Source of the DNA: an uncultured Bacteroidales bacterium
Lineage (GTDB): Bacteria > Bacteroidota > Bacteroidia > Bacteroidales > P3
Direction: 5' to 3'
DNA length: 40,887 nucleotides
NCBI GenBank assembly: GCA_947175635.1
Contig: CAMWNM010000014.1
Coordinates: 1 to 40,887 of the forward strand
Both the position numbers and the translations under genes were made by a program. Positions within the stretch are counted from its first letter, which is position 1, and the number at the start of each line of letters is the position of its first letter. Of the stretch, positions 16,873 to 24,396 are shown piece after piece. The notes beneath the pieces were generated by a model that was given only the letters and a program-made list of their open reading frames with translations, ran no database searches and had not been told where the DNA came from.

Positions 16873-19517
16873 TGAAACTAACCTTTGAACCCAACTTAGA
16901 GTATCAGCAGGAGGCAATCGGTGCGGTTATCGGATTGTTTGAGGGGCAGCCCCTCGAAGACTCCGATTGCCGTTGCGAAATACGGGAGGGAAATCAAACC
17001 AGTCTCATTGACGGGGTTGGCAATCATCTTGCACTTACCGAGGAACAGATACTTGCCAATCTGCAAAAGGTTCAACAGCAGAATGACATTGCTGTCACAG
17101 ATTCGTTAAACGGAATGCACTTCTCCGTTGAAATGGAAACTGGAACAGGTAAAACCTATGTTTATCTACGTACTATCTATGAGTTGAATAGCAAATACGG
17201 GTTCAAGAAATTTGTTATCGTGGTTCCCTCCGTGCCGATTCGTGAAGGGGTATTGAAGAACCTGCAAATTACGTACGACCACTTCCAAACGCTGTACGAC
17301 AATACGTCTGTCAATTACAACGTATATGACAGCAACCACATTTCACAGTTGCGAGGATTCGCCACGAGCGACAATATAGAGATTCTTGTTATCAATATCG
17401 ATGCCTTTGCCAAAGACGAGAATGTCATCAACAAGCCCAACGACAAATTGAACGGACAGGAACCGATAAAGTTTATCCAATCAACCCATCCTATCGTTAT
17501 TGTGGATGAGCCTCAAAACATGGGGTCTGATAGACGATCCGCAGCCATCGCCAACCTCAAACCGTTATGCACGCTCCGTTATTCAGCCACGCATCGGGAG
17601 CTCTATAATTTAATATACAGCCTTAATCCCATAAAGGCGTATGATATGGGGTTGGTCAAGCAGATTGAAGTGGATTCAGTATTGGAAGAAAATTCGCAAA
17701 ATGGGGCTTTTGTCGAATTGACCGCAATCGTTGCTACGAAAACAAGAATCACGGCAAAGTTAACCATTGACGTGAATGACAAGGATGGAGTGAAACGAAA
17801 GAGGGTTACGGTAAAAGTGGGCGATGACTTGTATAATCTGTCCAATAATCGGGAGATCTATCGAGACGGTTATATTGTTGAAGGTATAGATGCGTCAAAT
17901 AGCTTTGTCTCGTTTTCCAATAATGAGATGCTTTACCAAGGACAGCAACGTGGCGGGCAGAACGATGAGATAATGAAATTCCAAATTCGTCGCACTATTG
18001 AGGAGCATCTCAACAAAGAACTAAAACTAAATAAGCAAGGAATAAAAGTTCTTTCGCTATTCTTCATAGACCGTGTGGCGAATTATCGTTCATACAATAT
18101 ACAAGGAGCAAGAGTAGAGGGTAAATTTGCCATATGGTTCGAGGAAATTTATAATGAGTTAATGGCAAAACCGATATATCAATCACTGAATAGATTTCCT
18201 ATAGACAAGATACACGATGGCTATTTTTCAGAAGATAAAAAAGGTCAAATGAAAGACACTTCGGGCGAGACACAAGCCGATGACAATACCTATAACAGGA
18301 TAATGAGAGATAAGGAATGGATGTTAGATATCAATACGCCTCTGCGCTTCATTTTCTCTCATACGGCATTGCGAGAAGGCTGGGATAATCCGAATGTCTT
18401 TCAAATTTGTACTTTGAATGAAACCAAGTCCGATATGAAGAAACGGCAGGAAATCGGACGTGGTTTGCGATTGGCAGTCAATCAGGATGGAGTAAGAGTC
18501 TACGACAGAAATATCAATCGCTTGACGGTGGTAGCCAATGAAGCCTATAATGACTTTGCAAAGGCCTTGCAAAATCAATTGAAAGAGGATTGCGGTGTTG
18601 ATTTTAGGAATCGTATCAAACCTAAACGAAACAGAATTGCTGTTACTTACCGTAAAGGGTTTGAGGTGGATCCATTGTTCCTTGCTATTTGGGAGAAGTT
18701 GAGAACTCGAACGACCTATCGTGTCAAATACGATACAGAAGCACTGATACAAAAAGCGGGGCAGGCGATTAAGAACTTACCCAAAATTGAAAAACCGTCG
18801 GTTCATTCGATTAAAAACGCGGTTGTATTTACAGGAGAGGGTGTTGTCTCTGACTATAAAGGCGATTGGGTGTCGACTACTCAATCGGATTATGTGATTC
18901 CTGATATGCTTGGGTATATTCAGCAACATACTGAGTTGACACGCAATACCATAATGCGTATTGTCGCTGAATCTGGACGCATTGATGATTTAGCAGTCAA
19001 TCCTCAGTTATTTATGGATTGGGCTATTTCCGCTATCAAAAATGAGCTTTATGAGTTGATGATTGATGGCATTGAATATCTCAAATTAGGTGATAGCACC
19101 TATGAAATGAGATTGTTTGAAGATTGGGAAACCTACGAAGATGAATACACGTTTGAAGTATCTAAAAAAGAAAGAACCATTTACGATAATTTCATTCCTC
19201 TTGATTCCGCTGTCGAAAATCAGTTTGCCAAAGATTGCGAATCTAGCGACCTTGTAAAGTTCTATTTCAAATTGCCGGGGTGGTTCAAGATACCGACACC
19301 AATAGGCAGTTACAATCCGGATTGGGCTGTAGTATTTGAAGATGATAAACGGATATATTTTGTGGCCGAAACCAAAGATACCGGTACACCTAATGTTGAT
19401 TTGTCTAAACTTCGCTCTGAAGAACAGGCCAAAATCAAATGCGGGAAAGCGCATTTCCGGCTATTTCCTGATTTGGATTACCAAGTAGTCAAGAGTGTAT
19501 GCGGCTTAAAACGATAA
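16872..19517 (+). CDS. res: Type III restriction endonuclease subunit Res (helicase-nuclease)
   Basis: An 881-residue superfamily 2 helicase-nuclease that works with Mod to translocate from unmodified sites and cut DNA. Motif I is METGTGKT (88-95), motif II DEPQN (212-216), motif III YSATHRE, and motifs V and VI are EGWDNPNVFQI and QEIGRGLRL. The C-terminal endonuclease domain has a PD-(D/E)XK pattern: NPDWAV (D817) and AETKD (E833, K835), so all catalytic residues appear present. The start overlaps the stop of the receiver-like gene by one base. The G/C content of its 5' part (28 of 60 bases at 17401-17460) is clearly higher than in the three genes before it. After its stop the same frame continues into a truncated Schlafen/AlbA-type gene. 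Confidence 0.95.
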   Translation: MKLTFEPNLEYQQEAIGAVIGLFEGQPLEDSDCRCEIREGNQTSLIDGVGNHLALTEEQILANLQKVQQQNDIAVTDSLNGMHFSVEMETGTGKTYVYLRTIYELNSKYGFKKFVIVVPSVPIREGVLKNLQITYDHFQTLYDNTSVNYNVYDSNHISQLRGFATSDNIEILVINIDAFAKDENVINKPNDKLNGQEPIKFIQSTHPIVIVDEPQNMGSDRRSAAIANLKPLCTLRYSATHRELYNLIYSLNPIKAYDMGLVKQIEVDSVLEENSQNGAFVELTAIVATKTRITAKLTIDVNDKDGVKRKRVTVKVGDDLYNLSNNREIYRDGYIVEGIDASNSFVSFSNNEMLYQGQQRGGQNDEIMKFQIRRTIEEHLNKELKLNKQGIKVLSLFFIDRVANYRSYNIQGARVEGKFAIWFEEIYNELMAKPIYQSLNRFPIDKIHDGYFSEDKKGQMKDTSGETQADDNTYNRIMRDKEWMLDINTPLRFIFSHTALREGWDNPNVFQICTLNETKSDMKKRQEIGRGLRLAVNQDGVRVYDRNINRLTVVANEAYNDFAKALQNQLKEDCGVDFRNRIKPKRNRIAVTYRKGFEVDPLFLAIWEKLRTRTTYRVKYDTEALIQKAGQAIKNLPKIEKPSVHSIKNAVVFTGEGVVSDYKGDWVSTTQSDYVIPDMLGYIQQHTELTRNTIMRIVAESGRIDDLAVNPQLFMDWAISAIKNELYELMIDGIEYLKLGDSTYEMRLFEDWETYEDEYTFEVSKKERTIYDNFIPLDSAVENQFAKDCESSDLVKFYFKLPGWFKIPTPIGSYNPDWAVVFEDDKRIYFVAETKDTGTPNVDLSKLRSEEQAKIKCGKAHFRLFPDLDYQVVKSVCGLKR

Positions 19518-19559
19518 CTCTTTAACACATCCAAGCGTTTTCAAGGGCCTTTATACAGT

Positions 19560-20231
19560 ATGCTGCCGGCCTTGGAATCGTTTGTGCGTGATGCGATTGT
19601 AACGCAACGCCCTGTTGCGGCCAGCTTATTTCGTGAGAAAACGGTTATCAACTACCCCAACAACGCCTTGCGGGAGTTGATGATGAACGACTGTATGCAC
19701 CGCGACTATCAGTCCAATATGCCGATACGTCTGTATCAGTTCGACGACCATATCGAGATTATGAATGCCGGCGGTCTGTATGGCGAGGCTCGCCCCGAGA
19801 ACTTCCCGTTGGTGAACGACTACCGCAACCCGATTGTGGCGGAGGCGATGAAGGAGATGAAATACGTCAATATGTTCAATCAGGGCGTCAAACGGGTGCA
19901 GGATATGCTGCGCGAGAACGGCAATAAAGAAGCCGCCTTCGATGTCTCCAAACTGACGGTTTTCTGTGTAGAGGTCTATTCGAATGAGGAGGGTGTTTCT
20001 CAGGATATTAACGATGAGACTACCCAGAAAACTACCCAAAGCTTATCTAATGTACAGGTAAGCATACTTGAATACATGCAGAGTCATCCGAATGCCAGCC
20101 GCAAGGAAATTGCTACGGGTATCGATGGTATTACTGAAGATGGTGTGAAATATCATCTCCAAAAACTGCAAAACCAAGGAATCCTAAAGCGTATAGGCCC
20201 CGATAAAGGCGGCCATTGGGAGATTGTTTAG
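19560..20231 (+). pseudogene. 3' remnant of a Schlafen/AlbA_2-type ATP-binding transcriptional regulator
   Basis: The 223 residues from the first ATG match the C-terminal half of AlbA_2 (Schlafen-fold) proteins often annotated as RecG-like or DNA-binding: RELMMNDCMHRDY, HIEIMNAGGLYGE, NQGVKRVQDML, then a winged helix (SRKEIATGIDGITEDGVKYHLQKL) at the end. Family members are usually about twice as long; the N-terminal AlbA_2 domain is absent. Codons between the res stop and this ATG (KRFQGPLYSM) also look like part of the family, so homology appears to start almost exactly at the res stop codon, in the same frame. This looks like a recombination junction where the restriction operon replaced the 5' part of an older gene. 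The fragment could still be translated as a small winged-helix protein. Confidence 0.75.
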
Positions 20232-20267
20232 TGGAACTCATAAGAAATCCTTATTAGTTCACGCCCC

Positions 20268-20339
20268 TTTACATCCTCGCCATCACATACAGCGGGCAAA
20301 TCCGTACTTGCCGGGGGCACCTTGGGCTTCTCGGTCTTT
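20268..20339. repeat. Direct repeat, copy 1, flanking higBA
   Basis: This 72-base stretch and the one at 21120-21192 share the opening TTTACATCCTCGCCA, a central AGCGGGCAAATCC and the end TTCTCGGTCTTT, with scattered differences and a 1-base length difference. The two copies have the same orientation and enclose the HigBA genes. On the minus strand both can be read as a short frame ending ...ICPLY..ARM and stop, which may be a relic coding end or chance. I do not recognise the element. Confidence 0.7.
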
Positions 20340-20361
20340 GTGTTCGAAGGCGGTTAATGAG

Positions 20362-20397
20362 AAAACCACACGGAAAATTTGGGATAATCCGTGTTTT
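20362..20397. terminator. Possible two-way terminator between convergent genes
   Basis: ACACGGA (20368-20374) pairs with TCCGTGT (20388-20394) around a 13-base loop, flanked by A and T runs on both sides. It sits between the Schlafen-type remnant reading rightward and higA reading leftward. The stem is only 7 bp, so it is weak. Confidence 0.35.
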
Positions 20398-20416
20398 GTG
20401 GAGATATGAAAGAAGA

Positions 20417-20725
20417 TTACCATACCGCCGCAATCTTGCGGATGTTGCGCAGTCGTTTCATGAGGAAAGAATCTTTCTTTGCGGTTTGCAGATTATAGTC
20501 AAGTTGCATCCGCATCAGCAATCCGGCATCGATGCCCAAAGCTGCTTCAAACAGGAGTGCCGTTGAGGTCGTGAGCGGGCGGCGACAATTCAAGATGTCG
20601 TTGAGCATCTTGTATGAAATACCTATTTGTTCCGCAAGTTTGGTTTGTTTGGTGTTGCGGTATTCCACTTCCTCTTTAAGCAGTTCTCCCGGATGAATCG
20701 GGCGCTGGCAAACATAGGTCTTCAT
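20417..20725 (-). CDS. higA: HigA-family antitoxin, XRE-type DNA-binding protein
   Basis: A 102-residue antitoxin. IHPGELLKEEVE followed by TKLAEQIGISYKMLNDILNCRRPLT is the typical HigA/VapI-type helix-turn-helix with the HPGE.L motif. It should bind and neutralise the HigB toxin and repress the shared promoter. I chose the start at 20725 (MKTYVCQRPIHPG) over one 54 bases upstream because the longer form would overlap the toxin gene end and adds unrelated sequence. It lies 7 bases downstream of the toxin gene, in the toxin-first order characteristic of hig modules. Confidence 0.88.
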   Translation of the reverse strand: MKTYVCQRPIHPGELLKEEVEYRNTKQTKLAEQIGISYKMLNDILNCRRPLTTSTALLFEAALGIDAGLLMRMQLDYNLQTAKKDSFLMKRLRNIRKIAAVW

Positions 20726-20732
20726 ACTCTTG

Positions 20733-21050
20733 TTATCTATAGTGGTTCGACAATTCCAAAATGTTGCATATCGTGGCAATGGTTTCGGACGAAATCTGCT
20801 TCACGGTAAACTCGATTCGGTATTGGTCGTTTACTCTGATGGAGGAAATGCCCGCCTTGTCACCCTTCAAGACTTCGTAATGAAGCGAGTTGATGGCAAA
20901 GAGTTCTTCAATGCCCTTCGCTTGTTCAAGGATTTTGATGCGCAATTGGTATCTTGTCACGATGTGCGGTTGAAATCGGTATTTCTTATCCGATGTTTTC
21001 CCGCTTTCGTATAATTGGCGCAAGTATTCCTTTTCAAAGTTGACGACCAT
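20733..21050 (-). CDS. higB: HigB-like toxin of the RelE/ParE superfamily
   Basis: A 105-residue small basic protein. The C-terminal GDKAGISSIRVNDQYRIEF is the RelE/HigB core (GxxxG..SIRVN.QYRI.F), with the Arg and Tyr expected in ribosome-dependent mRNA interferases. Such toxins cut mRNA in the ribosomal A site when the antitoxin is degraded. The N-terminal part (FEKEYLRQLYESGKTSDKKYRF) matches the longer Bacteroidetes form. It is the first gene of the operon; a perfect -7 box lies 24 bases upstream and a palindrome that could be the HigA operator just beyond it. Confidence 0.87.
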   Translation of the reverse strand: MVVNFEKEYLRQLYESGKTSDKKYRFQPHIVTRYQLRIKILEQAKGIEELFAINSLHYEVLKGDKAGISSIRVNDQYRIEFTVKQISSETIATICNILELSNHYR

Positions 21051-21073
21051 GGTTAATTTCCCTGTTCAAGTTG

Positions 21074-21116
21074 CAAAGATAAGGTTTCTTTTCAAAAGTT
21101 CCACTATAAAAGTGGA
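21074..21116 (-). promoter_or_regulatory. higBA promoter and candidate HigA operator
   Basis: On the minus strand TATCTTTG (21081-21074) is a perfect -7 box. Upstream of it TCCACT (21100-21105) and AGTGGA (21111-21116) form a perfect inverted repeat around ATAAA, at the -33 region where a repressor would block polymerase. Autorepression by HigA or the HigBA complex is known for the family; the site assignment is inference. Confidence 0.55.
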
Positions 21117-21119
21117 TAT

Positions 21120-21192
21120 TTTACATCCTCGCCACTGCATAAAGCGGGCAAATCCATACCTGCCTGATTGAGCCCTGGGTTTCTCGGTCTTT
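21120..21192. repeat. Direct repeat, copy 2, flanking higBA
   Basis: Second copy of the element at 20268-20339 (see that entry), 73 bases, same orientation, starting 4 bases past the higBA operator palindrome. The rest of the gap between higB and the aminotransferase gene (21051-21348) holds this repeat and the two promoters listed. Confidence 0.7.
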
Positions 21193-21196
21193 ATAC

Positions 21197-21204
21197 CAAA
21201 GATA
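21197..21204 (-). promoter_or_regulatory. Promoter-like -7 box reading into repeat copy 2
   Basis: TATCTTTG on the minus strand, just outside repeat copy 2. A transcript starting here would run through the repeat and into higBA. No counterpart precedes copy 1. Pattern match only. Confidence 0.3.
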
Positions 21205-21263
21205 ACAATTTGTCGACAAACAACATAAGCAATAAAATTAAATAAAGGCCAACAAAAACATCG

Positions 21264-21293
21264 CTTGCGGACGGGTAAATCTGCCTATATTTG
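21264..21293 (+). promoter_or_regulatory. Promoter of the aminotransferase gene
   Basis: TATATTTG (21286-21293) is a perfect -7 box and CTTG (21264-21267) lies 18 bases upstream at the -33 position. The predicted transcript starts about 50 bases before the ATG at 21349. Confidence 0.55.
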
Positions 21294-21348
21294 CACGTGC
21301 GGGCGGCAATACCCTCTCGGTGTATATCCCGCGTCAAAACAACAGGTT

Positions 21349-22554
21349 ATGAACCCCAACCATCGACACCTTTTCAAGCGTTACATCGCACAGGCCTCCG
21401 AGTTCGAACCCTTTATCCTTGACGTGGCCAAGGGCGAAGGCGTTTACATCTGGAACACGGACGGCAAACGCTATATGGACTTTATCTCAAGCATCTGCGT
21501 GAACAATGTAGGGCATCGCAACCCCGTTGTTCTCCAAGCCATTGAAGAACAGATGCAGAAATACCTCCATATCATGGTGTACGGAGAGTTTATCCAAAAA
21601 CCTCAACTGGACTTAGCCGAAACCCTTTGCCGGCATTTACCGCCGCAATTGCAAAAGGTATTCCTGCTCAATTCGGGTTCGGAGGCCATCGAAGGCGCCA
21701 TCAAACTCTCCCGGCTCTACAATCACCGCAGCGAAATCATCTCCTTCGGAAATTCCTACCACGGCAGCACGATGGGCGCGATGAGCGCGCTGGGAAACGA
21801 TCCCATCCGCCACCGCTTCGACCCGCTTCTGCCCGAACACCGTATGCTTGAATACAACAACACCGGCCAATTGTCGCAAATTACCGATAAAACCTGTTGT
21901 GTGATTACGGAAGTAATTCAATCGGGCAGCGGCATGACAGAAGCCGACTCATCTTTTCTGCAAGCCTTGCGCCAACGTTGCACCCAAACGGGGACCCTGC
22001 TGATCTTCGATGAGATACAAAGCGGCTTCGGACGGAGCGGTAAACTCTTTGCCTTTGAACATTCCGGCGCTGTGCCTGATATACTCTGCCTTGCCAAAGG
22101 CATGGGGGGCGGAATGCCCATCGGCGCTTTCGTGGCGAGCGAAGAACTGATGGAACTGCTCAACAACGAACATCCGCTTATGGGGCACGCCTCCACTTTC
22201 GGCGGCCACCCCCTCAGTTGCGCAGCCGCCTTGGCCTCCCTCAACCTCATCCTAAGCCCCGATGTATTGCCCCATGTGGAAGCAAAAGGACAACGGATAA
22301 GACGGCATCTTTCCGAGATTCCGCAAGTAATCTCGGTTCACGGGAAAGGTCTTTTCCTGGCCGCCCATTTCAACAGCGAACAACTTACCGCCCGGATTCA
22401 GGAAAGATGTATGCAGAACGGCTTCATCACATTCTGGCTGCTCTTCAACCACCAGGCATTGGCGCTCACCCCGCCGCTCACCGTTTCCGAAGCCGAAATA
22501 GACGAAGGCATGGAAATTTTCAAGCAATCGGTGCGGGAAGCCGCCGCCCTTTAA
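21349..22554 (+). CDS. Class III pyridoxal-phosphate aminotransferase
   Basis: A 401-residue fold-type I aminotransferase of the acetylornithine/ornithine/4-aminobutyrate family. Visible are LLNSGSEAIEGAIKLSR and FGNSYHGSTMGAMS (cofactor phosphate binding), the Asp of FDEIQSGFGRSG (D221) and the Schiff-base lysine in LAKGMGGGMPIGAF (K250), then GHASTFGGHPLSCAAAL. It moves an amino group between an omega-amino or amino acid and 2-oxoglutarate or pyruvate in the cytosol; the exact substrate is not readable and no arginine-pathway genes are near. The start at 21349 (MNPNHRHLFKRY) was chosen over an earlier one because it begins at the family N-terminus and follows the promoter. Its last residues lie 63 bases before ribE. 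Confidence 0.9.
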   Translation: MNPNHRHLFKRYIAQASEFEPFILDVAKGEGVYIWNTDGKRYMDFISSICVNNVGHRNPVVLQAIEEQMQKYLHIMVYGEFIQKPQLDLAETLCRHLPPQLQKVFLLNSGSEAIEGAIKLSRLYNHRSEIISFGNSYHGSTMGAMSALGNDPIRHRFDPLLPEHRMLEYNNTGQLSQITDKTCCVITEVIQSGSGMTEADSSFLQALRQRCTQTGTLLIFDEIQSGFGRSGKLFAFEHSGAVPDILCLAKGMGGGMPIGAFVASEELMELLNNEHPLMGHASTFGGHPLSCAAALASLNLILSPDVLPHVEAKGQRIRRHLSEIPQVISVHGKGLFLAAHFNSEQLTARIQERCMQNGFITFWLLFNHQALALTPPLTVSEAEIDEGMEIFKQSVREAAAL

Positions 22555-22617
22555 CGCCTTCAACTTCAACAAACCACAGAAACAAAATCTAAAAATCCAA
22601 CCATAATCACACCGAAT

Positions 22618-23232
22618 ATGTTTACAGGTATCATTGAAAAAATCGCCACAGTAACCAAGATCGAGCAGGAAGGCAGCAACTTCCATTTTACGCTCCGCAC
22701 ACCGGTGGCCAAGGAACTCAAGATAGACCAAAGCATGGCGCACAACGGCGTATGCCTTACCGTGGTGAAGCTTGATCCGCAAAACGACCAATATACGGTG
22801 ACGGCCATGGACGAAACCATGCAACGCACCAACCTCCGTTTCTGGCAGGTGGGCACGGAAGTGAACATAGAACGCTCCATGCGCATGGACGGACGCTTCG
22901 ATGGCCATATCGTACAGGGCCACGTGGATCAGACCGCCGTGTGCGAAAAAGTGGAGGTCTTGGACGGAAGCTGGAAATTCCATTTCGGATTCACACCCGG
23001 CAACCACGAACACTTTACGGTGGAAAAAGGTTCCATCTGCGTAAACGGTGTGAGCCTCACCGTGGTGGATTCCCTGCCCGGCAAGTTTTCGGTGGCCATC
23101 ATTCCCTACACCTTTGCCGAAACCAACTTCCACAACATCAAGGAAGGGTCGGTGGTGAATATCGAATTCGATGTATTCGGCAAATATGTGGCCCGACTCT
23201 TCAATGAATACCTCAAACAACAAGGCAAATAA
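22618..23232 (+). CDS. ribE: Riboflavin synthase, alpha subunit
   Basis: A 204-residue enzyme that dismutates two 6,7-dimethyl-8-ribityllumazine molecules to riboflavin. The protein begins with the diagnostic MFTGIIE and has two lumazine-binding repeats: the first ends around HNGVCLTVVKL, and the second contains MDGRFDGHIVQGHVDQ and ICVNGVSLTVVDS. Length is normal. No FMN riboswitch is recognisable in the 63 bases upstream. Its stop is directly followed by the ATG of the ResB-like gene (TAAATG), so the cytochrome assembly genes are probably translated from the same message. Confidence 0.96.
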   Translation: MFTGIIEKIATVTKIEQEGSNFHFTLRTPVAKELKIDQSMAHNGVCLTVVKLDPQNDQYTVTAMDETMQRTNLRFWQVGTEVNIERSMRMDGRFDGHIVQGHVDQTAVCEKVEVLDGSWKFHFGFTPGNHEHFTVEKGSICVNGVSLTVVDSLPGKFSVAIIPYTFAETNFHNIKEGSVVNIEFDVFGKYVARLFNEYLKQQGK

Positions 23233-24396
23233 ATGACGCTCTCTCTACTGTGGGGGTTGCTTCCGGTGTTACTGACGGCAACGCTCTACCTGCTTTCCCT
23301 GCGGAACAGATTCCTGGCCAGGCTTTATTCGCCGCTTTCCCTCTGCCTCTGCACGGCCTTGTTGCTTGCCGTATGCCTGGCGATGGGGTTAATCCGACAG
23401 GATGCCGGCCAAAACGATGGACTTGCGTTCTTGCGGAACCTGAAACATTCCGTTCTGCTGATCGCCGTATTGAGTCTTTTCATCATGGTCTGGGGCATGT
23501 TCACGCTACACCGTTTCCATACGGATGCCAAACGCCTCTCGAACCTGATTCCGGCGGGTATATGGATTACGGTGATCTCTCTGCTCTTCGGCAGCCAGGC
23601 CTTGGAACGATACGAAATCCAACTCTGGAGAAACGCCGCTCCCGCCTACTTGGCATACCAACGGGACGGCACTGAAAAGCATCTGCCCTTCGCACTCGTG
23701 CTCACCGACTTCAAGATCGACTACCACGACCCCGTGATTTATCTGGCAGACAGCCGCAACGGCCAAATCTTACCCGAAAACAGACCGCAGGGATTTGCAA
23801 TCGATTCCCGCCAATGGGAAAATTTCCTGAAAGGCAAAGCCGCCCGGCCCGAAAAACAGATTGCAGACTGCCGTATCCGCATTCTCGACTACCTGCCGAG
23901 CGCCTATCTCAAAGAAGTGGACCGGCAGAACGTAGCCGTTCCCTCCGAACAAGACGGTGCCGTACCGGCCGTTCGGATAGAAGTGGAAAAAGAGGGGGCG
24001 GCACAATCCGACACCGCCTGGATTGCCGGCGGCAGCACCTTGCTGTTGCCCACATTGTTCACAGTGGACTCGGTGCGGGTATTGGGTTTGGGGCAGCGTC
24101 AGGCCGCAGGATACCGCGCCGGACTCACCATCTATGAAATCAAGAACGACAGCGGCCGCACACGACAGGTTTGCGTACGTCCCAATCATCCCTGCCGCGC
24201 GGGCAATTTCGCCATCTATCTCAAATCTTTCAAGGAAGAATATGGTTTCTGGGATCCCTATGTCACGCTTGAAGTCGTGAAAGACCCTTGGCAGCCTGCA
24301 ACCCATACGGGAATCCTGATGCTTTTCATCGGCTTGGCGGGCGCATGGATGCAAAGCTTATTCCGCCTCCGTAAGGATCAAACTACAACACGATGA
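23233..24396 (+). CDS. ResB/Ccs1-like cytochrome c assembly protein
   Basis: A 387-residue membrane protein with about three N-terminal transmembrane segments (first about 5-22), a large periplasmic domain (about 120-360) and one C-terminal segment (HTGILMLFIGLAGAWMQ). This topology, and the position directly before ccsA, fit the ResB/Ccs1 partner of the system II cytochrome c synthase, which carries heme across the membrane and attaches it to apocytochrome CXXCH motifs. The periplasmic part has LTDFKIDYHDP and FAIYLKSFKEEYG, typical of Bacteroidetes ResB-like proteins. The start abuts the ribE stop and the stop overlaps ccsA by 4 bases. Sequence conservation in this family is low, so the call rests partly on context. 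Confidence 0.8.
   Translation: MTLSLLWGLLPVLLTATLYLLSLRNRFLARLYSPLSLCLCTALLLAVCLAMGLIRQDAGQNDGLAFLRNLKHSVLLIAVLSLFIMVWGMFTLHRFHTDAKRLSNLIPAGIWITVISLLFGSQALERYEIQLWRNAAPAYLAYQRDGTEKHLPFALVLTDFKIDYHDPVIYLADSRNGQILPENRPQGFAIDSRQWENFLKGKAARPEKQIADCRIRILDYLPSAYLKEVDRQNVAVPSEQDGAVPAVRIEVEKEGAAQSDTAWIAGGSTLLLPTLFTVDSVRVLGLGQRQAAGYRAGLTIYEIKNDSGRTRQVCVRPNHPCRAGNFAIYLKSFKEEYGFWDPYVTLEVVKDPWQPATHTGILMLFIGLAGAWMQSLFRLRKDQTTTR

Noticed and set aside
10316..19517. Known defence systems BREX, DISARM or Detocs as the identity of the operon
   Set aside because: No PglZ, BrxC or phospholipase-D-type gene, and the kinase lacks the sensor layout I would expect for Detocs; Mod and Res motifs are clearly type III.
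22555..22617. FMN riboswitch ahead of ribE
   Set aside because: The 63-base gap is too short and shows none of the conserved riboswitch helices.
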